A program made the position numbers and the translations under genes. Source: Dugong dugon (Eukaryota; Chordata; Mammalia; Sirenia; Dugongidae). From it: a DNA stretch of 64,000 bases. Positions 34,620 through 46,080 of this stretch are shown in pieces (positions within the stretch are counted from its first letter, which is position 1; each line of letters begins with the position of its first letter). The stretch spans positions 171,441,624-171,505,623 of the forward strand of contig CM057461.1 of the NCBI GenBank assembly GCA_030035585.1. Direction: 5' to 3'. Below the pieces are notes generated by a model, which was given only the letters and a program-made list of their open reading frames with translations, had not been told where the DNA came from and did not search any database.

Positions 34620-35112
34620 ATCTAGCACCACCAGTCCCTTGAGTGTCGGCTACAATTAGTGATTTGCTTTCACAAAAGTTAGAGTATTAAAAGGGGGAAA
34701 AATAGTTTAACAGTGAAGAAATTCAGCAAACATTACCTTGGTCAAGAGGTCAAAGCTAACATCACCAGTCATAAGTCACGTTAGTAGCATGTACCCTGGT
34801 ATAATGTGATGGGAAAATCGCTTCTTCTCTGTGGTATTCATTGCAAAATCCCATAATTTCATTCTAACAAAGAAAAGAAAAGAAATCAAACTCAAATTGA
34901 GAGACAGTCTATAAAATACCTGAGCAGTCCTACTCAAAACTATTACGTTCATGAAAAACACAGAAAGACTGAGAAACTGTCACAGGCCAGAGGTGTCAAA
35001 GGAGACATGAGGACAAAATACAATGTGACATCCTGGGTTGGCTCTTGGAATAGAACCAAGACATTAGAAGAAAAACTAGTGAAATTTGAATAAAGTCTGG
35101 AGCTTAGTTTAA
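34620..35112 (+). mobile_element. Old L1 3' UTR fragment
   Basis: It carries gtaccctggtataatgtgat, gggaaaatcgcttcttctct, gagaaactgtcacaggccag and gtgaaatttgaataaagtct, a conserved old L1 3' UTR block also seen in decayed form at 5990-6360. Ends approximate; an A-run follows at 35111. Confidence 0.7.
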
Positions 35113-35154
35113 AAAAAAAAAAAAACATTAAATTAAAATGCAGTTTTACAAACC

Positions 35155-35322
35155 AATACCTGGAGCTCTAGTGGCTCAGTGGTTAAGAGCTCTGCTGCTA
35201 ACCAAAGGTCAGCAGTTTGAATCCACCAGCTGCTCCTTGGAAACCCTATGGGGCAGTTCTACTCTGTCTTACAGGGTTGCTGTAAGTCAGAATCAACTCG
35301 ATGGCAAGGGGTTTGGTTTTAG
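35155..35322 (+). mobile_element. Afrotherian SINE, short form
   Basis: It runs ctggagctctagtggctcag, ggttaagagctctgctgcta, gctccttggaaaccctatgg, ending aactcgatggcaaggggttt. Close to consensus. The ORF spanning it is incidental. Confidence 0.92.
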
Positions 35323-35397
35323 TTTATACCAGGTACCTTTTGGAGCAATAGTATGCATATTAATATGGGAAATTTTATTTGAGTTGCATATCTATAG

Positions 35398-35556
35398 AAA
35401 GACCCTCTACAAGATGTATTGATACAGTGGCTGCAACAATGGGCTTAAACGTAGCAATGATTGTGAGGATGGCACAGGACCAGGCAGTGTTTCATTCTGT
35501 TGTACACAGGGTTGCTATGAGTTGGAACTGACTCGATGGCACCTAACAACAACAGC
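35398..35556 (+). mobile_element. RTE 3'-end copy
   Basis: It runs from gaccctctacaagatgtatt and acagtggctgcaacaatggg to cacctaacaacaacagc. About 160 bp, strongly 5'-truncated. Confidence 0.88.
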
Positions 35557-36084
35557 ATGAGTAAACCATAAGTTTTTACCTCGAGTAAATTTAATTTTTG
35601 TTATCTTCTTGGACACTGTTATGGTTATCAAATATTTTAGTTCGTTGATGTATTTTTTTGTAGGGGAAGGGAGGTATTTGGAATGTCACACACAAGTCAA
35701 CATCTACATCAACATGCCAATAAAAATCGTGATACTTATGGCAATTTCACTATGTCAGCAGTAAAGAAGATACCCACCAATCTCCAGTTTCACAGTTAGT
35801 TATCACTGTAGTAATAACACAGAACACTAGCCTTAAACCAGAAGTGACACCTGGTCCTGGAACTAATCCCCTCGATAATTATATTTATCATTTCCTATTA
35901 TTGTTATTCTATAAGACACTTTAAGATGAGAAAACTAAAATTTAATGGTTAAAAAAAATCTTACCCAAGAATACACTGCAACATTGGATGAGAATTTCCA
36001 TCTCTTAGTGCTTTTCATTCCTGTATCATTGCATGCATTATATACGTATGTGTGTTGTATTATTATATATGTATTTTTCAACAC

Positions 36085-36497
36085 CATGTCATCATGGAGC
36101 TTAATTTTGGTGGGAGGTCACTTTGTCATACTTGAGTGTTTCTATGATACTGGTAGCTATGCCATCAGTATTTCAAATACCAGCAGCGCCCCCCATGGCG
36201 GACAGGTTTCAGTGGAGCTTCTAGACTAAGACAGACTAGAAAGAAGGCCTGCTGATCTACTTCACAAAATTAGCCAATGAAAATCTTAAGGATCACAACT
36301 GAATAGTATCCTGTGTAGTGTTGGAAAATGAGCCCCCTAGGTTGAAAGGCACTCAAAACACACAGTGGCTGCAACAAGTGACTCAAGTATACTGACAATT
36401 CTGATGATGGCACAGGACCAGGCGATGTTCTGCTCTCTTGTATGTGGGGCCACCATGAGTTGGAGTTCACTTGATGGTAACAAGCAACAACAACAAA
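36085..36497 (+). mobile_element. Internally deleted RTE derivative
   Basis: The left part (to about 36354) resembles the RTE 5' UTR: aattagccaatgaaaatctt and gaaaatgagccccctaggtt, ggcactcaaaa. This matches, in the same order, the minus-strand 5' UTR at about 9925 to 9825. It joins directly to the RTE 3' end (acacagtggctgcaacaag to caacaacaacaaaaa). The whole coding region is missing. It looks like a non-autonomous element rather than two chance fragments. Confidence 0.7.
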
Positions 36498-38625
36498 AAA
36501 TCAAATTATGTGCCCCTAATACGCTGGTGGCAAAGGAACAGGCTGAGGGTCTGAAATCCCTCTTTGAGAAATGAGAGGATGGGAAGCACATATTCGCCCT
36601 TGCTGCACAATGTTGTAATTCCTTAGAAAGCAGCAATGAATGAGACCTGGAGAATCAGTGATAGAAAAGCCTTTCGCTGGCTTATGGGTACTTTTTCCAC
36701 TGAAATTGTTCAATTCTGACTAAACATTGCTGGTTGACACAAGATGGCTCCTTGAGTTAAAGAGTTTGTATATAAATGATGTATTTGAAACAGAAATAAA
36801 TACAAACGCTGTCCTATGTGAGTATTAACATAATGAGACACGTATGAGCACCCAGAACTGGATCAACAGGATCGCTCCTGAACTGCACATAGAGGATTCC
36901 TACAGAGCATCACTGGTTTAAGAATCAACATGCAGGCAGCTCCTGTCTTTATTCCGCAACATATGCTTTTCTATACCTTGAGTAAATGTTATATGAAAAA
37001 TTATCAAAAACAATAAGGTAGAGAAAAAAGGTAGAAAGGCATGGGCCCAGATGATCAAATGGCTCTTGATTAGCACACAGAACGTGCTCATTGCTAAATG
37101 ATAATAATATAGTGCTATGAATAATCTAGACAGATATTAGTGTATTCTCAATGTACTCCCCACACTGCTGTAGACATTGTTAAAATTTGCCTTGTTCTTA
37201 ACATGCTCAGCAATTAAACCTCAATGGTTATAGTTCAGCAATAGTTCAATAAAGTGCCGCCTCAAAATGACCATTCATGTTTCCAAGCAACTATTTCTAT
37301 AGCAGTGTTCCACTAGCCTATCATTAAATAAATCAGCACCTCTACCATATAGGGGTTGAGTAACAGTCATTTGGGAAATTTAAAATTCATGAAAAATTTT
37401 GCATCCTGATTTTTTCATTTTGGCATTTCATTAGTTTCAACCAGTTTGCATTTACATTATTAAAATTCAGGCAAGTTGCGCAGAGGGAAAAAATATGAAT
37501 TTCAATGAAAAATCCCTATTAAAAGGATGAGAAGTGAGACAACTGGTTGTGTGATAATAAAAAGATGTTCTGGCTCCATCTGCAGATGGTACAGTTACAG
37601 TTCAGGCAGACTGGGAGGGGTTGGCCAGCTTCTCCTAAGCTGTGGACATAGGGTTCTAATGGTACATAAAGATATCTTTCTCAGAAGGTAAAGTTTGGAA
37701 GAGAACACTTTCAATAATAGCGTACATGTAAGAGTCGACAGTGAATTGAGGGATGAATGAAAAAGAAATAATTAACTGTAGGGTCAACTGAGAGTTTTGT
37801 GGTTTGGGATACTTACTATTTTTTAAAAGGAGATTATAAGTCAGTAAGATTGGGATGAACCCTAAATTGGAATTGGGAAAATAGTTGAAGTTATCGAAGT
37901 GTTCTTCCTAATCACCTGTGCTTACGGATGAGAGAAACCTTGAAGTAGCAAATTAGAGAAAACTTGAAGTAACAAATTAGAGGAGCAAATAACCTGGGTA
38001 ATAAGAATATCAAAGAAAGACATCAACTCATAAATAAATTCCAAGATAACTGGGTAGAATTAAGCCGCATCTAAATAATAATGTAATATTATAATAATGT
38101 AAATAATATAGTAATGTATTAACATAGTTTTTAAAAGAGATCATGTATGTGTGATGTTATTTATGTATAGAACAGACGCACTACAATAAACATTTGTGCC
38201 TTGTTTCTTCAGATAGTGGCACGTGAGACTAGGAGAAGTAATGATTTAGAAACTTGACCTCACCCAAATTCTATAATCAATGAGATCAATGAGCTGGTAA
38301 GATGGAAAACAAATATAATATTGAGTAATCAGCCTACATCTCATGGAACCTTGCTGTATTCAATGCTAAAGTGTTTACATATTTAAGAATGGCTCACTTT
38401 TTCCTCTGTGACCCATCACCAAACCAGGGTGAGTCCAGTACTCCAGGCAAGGAAAGCAATGCAAGCAAAAGGTGACCTGGATTGCTCTGAACCGGTACCC
38501 AGGATACTGGGAGAGAGAATCTGTCTCTTCCTAGTCTAGGAATTTTGCTTTCTGGGGTTTCTTTCCAGTAATGGTGCTGGAGAATACCAGATGAGATAAC
38601 CACCCCACCCAAAAAAAAAAAAAAA
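36498..38625. other. Unique DNA, no gene seen
   Basis: No recognised interspersed repeat. It holds a 24-bp tandem duplication (37931-37978), an AT-rich patch of ataataatgtaat type at 38075-38125, and an A-run at 38610-38630 that starts the next SINE. ORFs are short. Confidence 0.5.
37931..37978. repeat. 24-bp tandem duplication
   Basis: Units agagaaaccttgaagtagc (from 37931) and agagaaaacttgaagtaac (from 37955), each continuing aaatt, differ at two positions. A simple local duplication. Confidence 0.8.
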
Positions 38626-38784
38626 AAAAACCCATTGCCATCAAGTCAATTCCAACTCATATTGACCCTATAGAACAGAGTAGAACTGTGCCACAGGGTT
38701 TCCAAGGAGCTCCTGGTGAATTCAAACTGCCCGCCTTTTGGTTAGCAGCCAAACTCTCAACCACTATGCCACCAGGATTTCCAG
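38626..38784 (-). mobile_element. Afrotherian SINE, short form (minus strand)
   Basis: It starts after the long A-run with cccattgccatcaagtcaat, and ends with the head at ctatgccaccaggatttcc. Full-length. Confidence 0.92.
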
Positions 38785-38904
38785 ATGAGATAAGGAGGCT
38801 CTAAAACTGCTTGACATTACTTAACACTGACTCCAATCAAAGTCCATGGTAGAAAGCCCAGAAACTCTCTTAAGAACCCCAAAAAAACGAAAACAAAAAA
38901 AACC

Positions 38905-39054
38905 AAACCTGTTGCTGTTGAGTCAATTCTGACTCATAGTGACTCAATGGGACAGAGTATAACTGCCACATAGGGTTTCGAAGGAGCAGCTGGTGGATTC
39001 CAACCAAAAGGTTAGCAACCGTGGCTCTTAACCACTGTGCCACCAGGGCTTCCT
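38905..39054 (-). mobile_element. Afrotherian SINE, short form (minus strand)
   Basis: It runs from aacctgttgctgttgagtca to accactgtgccaccagggct. A second minus-strand copy only about 120 bp from the preceding one, with its own A-rich tail (38880-38906). Confidence 0.9.
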
Positions 39055-39381
39055 CAAGAACCCAAGGTCAATTTATTCTTTCTATAAATTAGTCATAATG
39101 TTTCCCTTCATAAGGTCATTTTACCTACAGCACAAACACTCAAAAATCCCTTCTGAGATCTTTCCTCAAGCTTGAGCACTGATACCATATGTGGCCCTTT
39201 CTCTAATTACTGTTTAGTTCCTGTACATGTAATTTTTTTCTATATATCAACTCATTCCTTAAAGGGGTTAACTGGGAAAAGAGTATGCAAAAAGCATCTT
39301 TGACTTAAACATTTAGCTCTACCTGGGACCTATCAATTCTTGGCTCTTTGTTCTTGGGATTAAAAAATGGATACTCCTACT

Positions 39382-39545
39382 GGTTTCCTTCCCTTTCCTC
39401 CCCTCCCCTCCCTTTCCCTCACCTTCTCTCCCCTCCCCTCCCCTTCCCTCTCCTTCCCTTCCCTCCCCTCTTCTCTCTTCTTGCTCCTTTTCTTTCTTTC
39501 TCTCTCCTTTTCTTTCTCTTTATCTCTCTACCTCTACCTCTCACA
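39382..39545. repeat. Pyrimidine tract (CCTTC/CCCT-rich)
   Basis: About 160 bp almost entirely C and T on the plus strand, built of imperfect cttccc/cctcccctc units. The two proline/serine/leucine ORFs across it are low-complexity artefacts. Such tracts can form triplex DNA. Confidence 0.85.
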
Positions 39546-39627
39546 TATTTGTCTTTGAATTATTCATTTCTCATAGTCTCTCTCTAGTCCTATCTGTCAT
39601 ATTCTTCACTTACTGAGTGATTGAGAG

Positions 39628-39697
39628 GGCAATGGTGATTCAGTAGTAAAATTCTTACCTTCCATGTGGGACACCCGGGTTCAGTTATAAAATCTCC
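39628..39697 (+). pseudogene. tRNA-Gly-like sequence (pseudogene or SINE head)
   Basis: It lines up with tRNA-Gly from the 5' end (gcaatggtgattcagtagta, family GCATTGGTGGTTCAGTGGTA) through the anticodon arm (ccttccatg, anticodon TCC) and the T-arm start (acacccgggttca). The 3' part of the T-arm and acceptor (family attcccggcc) is not preserved. It could be a decayed tRNA copy or the head of a tRNA-Gly-derived SINE. Not a working tRNA. Confidence 0.7.
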
Positions 39698-41484
39698 ATA
39701 ATGTAGCTTTGGTTTACCAACTGTGTTTCTATGTAGTAATCAGACATCTAGAAATATCAACAATAAACTAATGTGAGGTTAAAATGGAAGGAAAAAATAT
39801 GACTAACAGATATGAAAGACAGCAATTCTATGTTGTCCCTTTTCTAATGAAGCCACCATAATTGTTTATAAGCCACAACTGCAGAGTGAAGGAAAATATA
39901 ATTCTCATTAACTTTGTTTTTCTAAAGCTTGTTCAACTTCCTCCTTATCATTAGTAAATCATAGGAATTTTAGGTCTTATAGCCAAGCAGGATATTAAAT
40001 TTTTAGTGCTAAGTAGTTAGGAGACACTTAAAATAAAAATCTACTTGTTTTCTTTGATGTCGCTATTCACAGTAAATGACTTTTTGCATAAATCTGACAA
40101 TCTTTTTTGTCCAATATTGCTGACCACTAAAGAACACTCCCAAAGAAAATCCATTGAAAAATAGAGTTAAACAATGCAAAGGACAAGCTAGAAATATATG
40201 AGTAAATGTCTGCTTTATTTGGAAATAAAAAATAAGCTATTTGCATTTACAAAGTCTATTTTTTTTCCTTGTCACTTGGGTGATCAGAAACAGGGAATGG
40301 GAAGTTATGTTTGTAAGTTCATTGAACAGAGGGATATTATACTTAACCTCTAGCTTTCTCCCAGTCAAGTCAAATAAAGTTGAACCTGTTTGCTAGATTA
40401 TTAAAAGTTTTTCATAGTCTTCATTCTCTTTGAAACCAATATTTGGTTAAAATTGAGGAAAAGTCAATGATAACATCATCTTTTCCTGAATTTCAAGTGA
40501 TATTTTAATATTTAAATTATTATGTGCTAAGGAAAGAAAAAATAAAACTGCTTAACAACTCTAGTATAAATTTTAAGAACCAATGAACCATTTTAAGGGT
40601 CTTCCAAGAATAAGAATTTTTTTGTCTGCTTTGCCTTAATGTATTGTATTAGTATTTTAAAATGTCATGGTAAGGAATATTAATTTTCATTTTAGTTAAT
40701 TAAGAACTCCTAAGAAGAAATAGAGACACTTTTCTGTAACACTTCACTTATCATGACATAATAATTTATATGAATGAAGTTTCATACATGCTGAAGATAG
40801 TGTATCTTTTTCTAACGCTTATCTTTGACTTACAACTTACGAACCAAAAAAAAAAAAAGATGACTTTTGTGGACAAGTTGGAAATTTCTTTAACTGTTTC
40901 TTGTATTTGACCTTTAAATAAAAATGAAGCCTACATAGTCTCAAGTATTAAATATTTGTTATTGTTAATTGAAAATTTTAAACCTTTCAACTGCTAAATA
41001 TACCGCTAAATTATGTGACGTATAAAGAACTGTGTAAGTGGCTTGGCACTGTTGGACGGATCTTCATTAAAATTGAACACAGATGTTAGTAAGTGTTCAA
41101 AGTGTTCTTTCTCATTAATTTTAAGCCTCAAACTGGTGAATATAAGGAGTGCAGTTTTATTTAATGACTTAATGTTGAGTTAATGTTAATGTTAATTCCA
41201 GAAAAGACTTCTAAATTAGAACTCATGCTAGGATGATTACAAATGCATTTGCAAATTGGAAGCATTAAAATATTAATCAAAAATACTTTATATAGAAGAC
41301 TCCCCTGCTGTTTTGTAGTAATAGATATTTTACATGATTAGGCGTGTATATGATATATTTTTCAAAAATTATGTGTAGGTATGTAATGTAAAAGTCCTGA
41401 TAGAAGGTTCAACAATGAATGTAGACATTTGTCTGTTTAAACTGTATTTTGTTCATTAATTTTCTATATTATTGGGCACACCTT
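39698..41484. other. Unique AT-rich DNA, no gene seen
   Basis: No recognised repeat or coding region. A small run of repeated gttaat units (ttgagttaatgttaatg, about 41173-41200) is the only local pattern noted. Confidence 0.5.
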
Positions 41485-42960
41485 TTTTCCAGTTTTTATT
41501 ATTATTGTTTTAAATTTTTGTTAATGCAGATGAAATTCACATAACATAAACTTAACCATTTTAAAGTGAAAAATTCAGTGGCATTTAGTACCTTCACAAT
41601 GTTGTGCAACCACCACCTCTATCTAGTTCTAAAATATTTTTATCACCCCAAAAGGAAACACTGTACACATTAAGCAGTTACTTCTCACTCCCCACTCTAC
41701 CAGCCCCTGGCAATACCTATCTACTTTCTGTCTCCATGGGTTTACCTATTACGAATATTTCATGTAAGTGAAATTATGCAATATGTGATCTTTTGTGTCT
41801 GGTTTTTCTTCACTTAGCATAAAGTTTTCTAGATTCATCTGCATTGTAGTATGCATCAGTACTTCATTTCTTTTTTATGGCTGAGCAATATTGCATTGTA
41901 TGTATACCACAATGTGTTTATCCATTCATCTATTGATGGGCATTTGGGTTGTTTCCAACTTTGAGGTATTATGAATAGTGCTGCAATGAACATGCGTGTA
42001 CATTTTTTTTTTTTTCAAGTACCTATTCTCAATTTTCTTGGGTCTAGACCTAAGAGTAGAATTGCTGGGTCATATGGTAATTGTATGTTTAACTTTTTAA
42101 GGAACTACCAAACGGCGTTTCAGAGCGACTGCACCATTTTACGTTTCCACGAGCAATGCACAAGGGTTCCAATTTCTCCATATCCTTAACAACACTTGCT
42201 ATTTTCCACCTTTTCAATTCTAGTCATTCTAGTGGATGTTAAGTGGTATCTCATTGTGGTTTTGATTTTCATTTCCCTAATGATGTAGAGAAACTTTTCC
42301 TGTGCTTGTTGGCCATTTGTATATTTTCTTTGAGAAAAGTCTATTCAAGTCCTTTGTCCTCTTTTAAATCAAGTTGTTTGTTTTTTGTTATTGTGTCATA
42401 GGAGTTTGTTATATATTCTGGATCCTAGATCTTTATCAGCTATATGATTTGAAAACTATTTTCTCAATTCTGAAGGTTGTCTTTTCAGTTTATTGATAAT
42501 GTCCTTTGAAGTAGAAAAGTTGTTTTTTTTAAATTTTGATGAAGTCAAATACATCTATTTTTAATTTTGTTTCTCATGTTTTTGGTGTCATATCCAAGAA
42601 TCCACTGTCAAATCCAAGGTCATGAAGGCTTACCCATCCCACCCCACCTCGCATGTTTTCTTCTCAGTGTTTTATGGTTTTAGTTCTTATATTTAGGCAA
42701 TTTTGAGTTAATTTTTTGTTTATGGTGTAAGGTAGGGAGTCTAAATTCATTCTTTTCCATGTAGATATCCAGTTGTCCCATCATTTGTTGAAGATTATTC
42801 TTTTCCCATTGAGCCATCTTGGCACTCTTGCCAAAATAAATTGATTTATTTCTAGAAACTCAATTCTGTTCCATTGGTCTATATGTCTATCGTTTATTTT
42901 GAATAATGTGGCTTTGTAGTAAATTTTGAATCTTAGTTTTCAGAAGCGTTTTTGCCTAAA
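41485..42960 (-). mobile_element. Old L1 fragment (L1M type, minus strand)
   Basis: The plus strand is the complement of an L1 3' region: cacaatgttgtgcaaccacc, ccccactctaccagcccctg, agtgctgcaatgaacatgcg, tcccattgagccatcttgg. The ORF at 41971-42189 is antisense to the ORF2 C-terminus. About 1.5 kb, no intact frame. Confidence 0.8.
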
Positions 42961-43969
42961 TGATGATCAGGTTCAGGGGAAATACTGGACATTCATTATG
43001 AGATAACAGAATATAATACCATCAAATTCAGCATGTTATGCCAGTTGCCTAAATAATTCTTTTATCAGACAATCAGTAGCTCCACAAAATTTTCACTGTA
43101 TTTATTGATATTACTTATATCATAGAAATATAAAAAGTTTATTGTTTTGTATTTTCATAACATTTTTATATGAAGTCACATAAAAAAAGGGACATTAAAG
43201 ATCTTATAATATAAATGATTATTTCTGTTATTATAAATTATTATTTCTCCTTTCCTGATAATATTTCACCAGTTGCTTGAGTTTACATAGGAAAATTTCT
43301 TGTTTTGATGAAGGTCAGACTAAGTGACATGGGACAAAAAATGAGGGGTAGTGCAGTCCTGTGCCAGTTAGCTAGTAGCCTAAGTGAGTAGGAAAAATGG
43401 GCTTATAAGAAGTACATCCAATAGGGGGTGAATAAGCAAAAATGGCAGAGTAGGTAAACCCAAGGGCCTATCCCTTCCCAGAAACCACAAAAAATTAAGG
43501 AAAACTTGTCAGCGTTATTTTTTTCAAACTCTGAAAAACAAAGGTTTACAGCAATCGAGTGAATGTTGAATCCAGAAAAAGGTCACTGATGCTATCTTTT
43601 AGTGCTAAATTCCAACTCCTTAAAGGCCTTTGGGTAAATACAAAACCCTGGTTTTTCATCCAGATACTATTCTGATTCCTTTAAATTAAAAATAACATGC
43701 ATATTAATATCCAAGATTAAAATAATATCTCAATTACTAGAAGTATAAAACTCTTCCACAGATGCATTATTTAGAACCACAGAAATTCTAGAGGTTCATA
43801 AACCTTCTATAGTATTAACTATTCTATGCTTTTCAAGAATCCATTCAAAAAAGACAAATTCACACCTGGATTATAGCATGTTATTTGCATTTCCATATTC
43901 ACATTATATTTGAATAGACCCCACTACCGCTATAAGTAATTATTGACAGCTTGCATGTTTGAAGCTTTA
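42961..43969. other. Unique DNA, no gene seen
   Basis: AT-rich. The patch aaaatggcagagtaggtaaac near 43439-43460 vaguely resembles the start of an L1 5' UTR but cannot be followed further. Confidence 0.45.
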
Positions 43970-44172
43970 TGTTTGTTGTGTGCGATGGAGTCAATTTTGA
44001 CTCTTAGTGACCCTATATGACAGAGTAGAACTGTTCTATAGGGTTTCCTAGGCTGTAATCTTTATGAAGCAGTTCACCTGGTCTTTTCTCCCATGGAGCC
44101 ACAGGTAGGTTCTAACTGCCGACCTTTCGGTTAGCAGCCTATTACTTAACCATCGAGTCACCAGGGCTCCTT
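43970..44172 (-). mobile_element. Afrotherian SINE, long form (minus strand)
   Basis: It runs from gtgcgatggagtcaattttg through the middle block (ggctgtaatctttatgaagc) to the head catcgagtcaccagggctcc. Full-length, moderately diverged. Confidence 0.9.
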
Positions 44173-45416
44173 TAAATTATGTTAAAAGAGGTAAAACAAG
44201 AGGAAGAAGTTCTACTCTGAAGCAGGCATTATGCTCTGTCTTTTAAATGCTTTGCACAATAACTCCTTTGTAACTATCTCCCTTTCCTCTGCCCTCTCAG
44301 GGCTGTCTCTTTTTTAGAGTCTTTATATTCTGCGCTTGAAAATCCCTAGAACCAGGATGGCAAGTGCAGGATTCCCTGAAAGGGCCTAGGTATGTAAAGA
44401 AATTAGCAGATCAAGACAAATCTTTTGTATGGTGGAAGGAAAGGGGCTGGGAGAAGAAAAGGCTGGGGTCACTCTCATGTGGTGTTCCATCATCAGATTA
44501 AGCGTTAAGTCAGTGTCATAAATGAAAGAACAGCTCCAGACGGTGGCTGCCACAGAGCAAAAATCCAGAAGTATTTCTTCCTGGCAGCTGTGTGCCAGAG
44601 ACTCATGACCTCAGTGAGTTATTAGTCTGACAGGAAGAGCTCTCATTACATAAATGAGTAAACATCACTGCCCGTACAAATCTTTAGTCTTTAGAAAAGG
44701 AGCTCTGATGCAGTGATTACAAACTGGTTCTTGATCGCTACTTTTTAAGCCTTTTGTTGATTCCTATCTTGGCAGTGTACAAGGGTTCCTGTAATAGCCC
44801 CATTCCTCCACCCCAGCAGCAGAGAGCTCTGCATGTGTCGACATCTGTCCACAGGTGCCTTATGATTCACAGCCAAATTGGGTCTGATTGCTATGTAAAT
44901 GCTATAATCAGAAGTTGAAGGAGAGTAAATTAGCTCCAAAATCTAGTGTCTTCTGATTCCTCAGAACCCCGTACAGTTTAATGAATAGAAAAGTATTGTA
45001 TTGATTCCCAAGTGCCAATTATCTAAACACACAATTTCACTTAGTAAATAATAGACTTAATGTTAATGGTGTCTTTACTTCTATTCTTCCCCAAGCGAGT
45101 TTTAGCAGTGGAACTCATTTCAAAAGAAAGCTGACGGTAATACATTAAATAGATAAAAGTAAATGAACGCAGCTCCTCAGATTAAATTTTGATTGTTTGG
45201 CTGAAAATACTGATGGATGAATCCAAGAAGTAGTTCTGAGAAGGAGAGCCCAAAAAAAACACTGCTCTCTCTATATGCATGTGTGTGTGTCTGTATTTAA
45301 TAGAACTTCAATTTTACTTTCTCCTTTCTTCCCCCTCACCATTAGTTCCCTTTTGGCTTGAATTTGTACACCTAAGAACTAGAAAGAAATAAAAAGAAAA
45401 CTTCATTTGGACCACA

Positions 45417-45417
<1 letters not shown>
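44173..45417. other. Repeat-free stretch, possible regulatory DNA
   Basis: No recognised repeat over about 1.2 kb. The part at 44500-45180 is of mixed composition and contains an E-box (CAGCTG near 44585) and an octamer-like ATGTAAAT (near 44894). These motifs are common by chance. The ORF at 44745-44939 has no domain. Confidence 0.3.

Positions 45418-45455
<38 letters not shown>
45418..45455. repeat. (TA)19 microsatellite
   Basis: An uninterrupted 38-bp TA run, just upstream of the RTE fragment at 45476. Likely length-variable and cruciform-prone. Confidence 0.97.
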
Positions 45456-45458
<3 letters not shown>

Positions 45459-45475
45459 AAATTCCTAAGGTTTAA

Positions 45476-46080
45476 GTCCCAGTTTCATTTTACCTGGATC
45501 CACAATCAACGTCCTTGGAAGCAGCAGTCAGGAAATCCAATGAAGTGTTGCATTGGGCAAGTCTGCTGCAAAAGACCTCGTTAAAGTACTGAAAAGCAAA
45601 GGTGTCACTCTGAGGTCTAGCGTGTGCCTGACCCAAGCCATGGTGTTTTCAATCACCTCATATGCATGCAAAAGCTGCACAGTGAATAAGGAAGATCGAA
45701 GAAGAATTAATGCCTTTGAATTATGTTGTTGGCAAAGAATATTAAAAATACCATGGACTGCCAGAAGAATGAACAAATCTGTCTTGGAAGAAGTACAGCC
45801 AGAGTGCTCCTTAGAAGCAAGGATGGCGAGACTTCGTCTCACATACTTTGGACGTGTTATCAGGAGGGACCAGTCCCTGGAGAAGGGCGTCATGCTTGAT
45901 AAAGTAGAGGGTCAGTGAAAAAGAGGGAGACCCTCAAGGATATGGATTGACACAGTGGCTACAACAATGGGCTCAAGCATAGCAACGATTGTGAGGATGG
46001 CACAGGACTGGGCAGCATTTTGTTCTGTTGTATATAGCGTCACTATGAGTCAGAACCGACACAATGACACTTAACAGCAA
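45476..46080 (+). mobile_element. RTE LINE 3' fragment
   Basis: It starts at tttcattttacctggatcca and ends cacttaacagcaaaaac. It matches 11360-11962 of the large RTE. It contains the open C-terminal coding piece at 45553-45918. Confidence 0.92.
45553..45918 (+). pseudogene. RTE polyprotein C-terminal remnant
   Basis: 121 codons without a stop, the best-preserved RTE C-terminus in the window: GKSAAKDLVKVLKSKGVTL at the start, then ECSLEARMARLRLTYFGRVI near residues 83-102. This region lies after the RT in RTE elements and its role is not well defined. The element is 5'-truncated, so there is no start codon in context and no promoter. Confidence 0.85.

Noticed and set aside
39348-39587. Proline/serine/leucine-rich ORFs
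   Set aside because: Translation of the pyrimidine tract; low complexity in every frame.
45553-45918. Possible domesticated RTE protein
   Set aside because: The open frame is only the C-terminus of a 5'-truncated copy, with no start context, and the preceding RTE sequence is missing.
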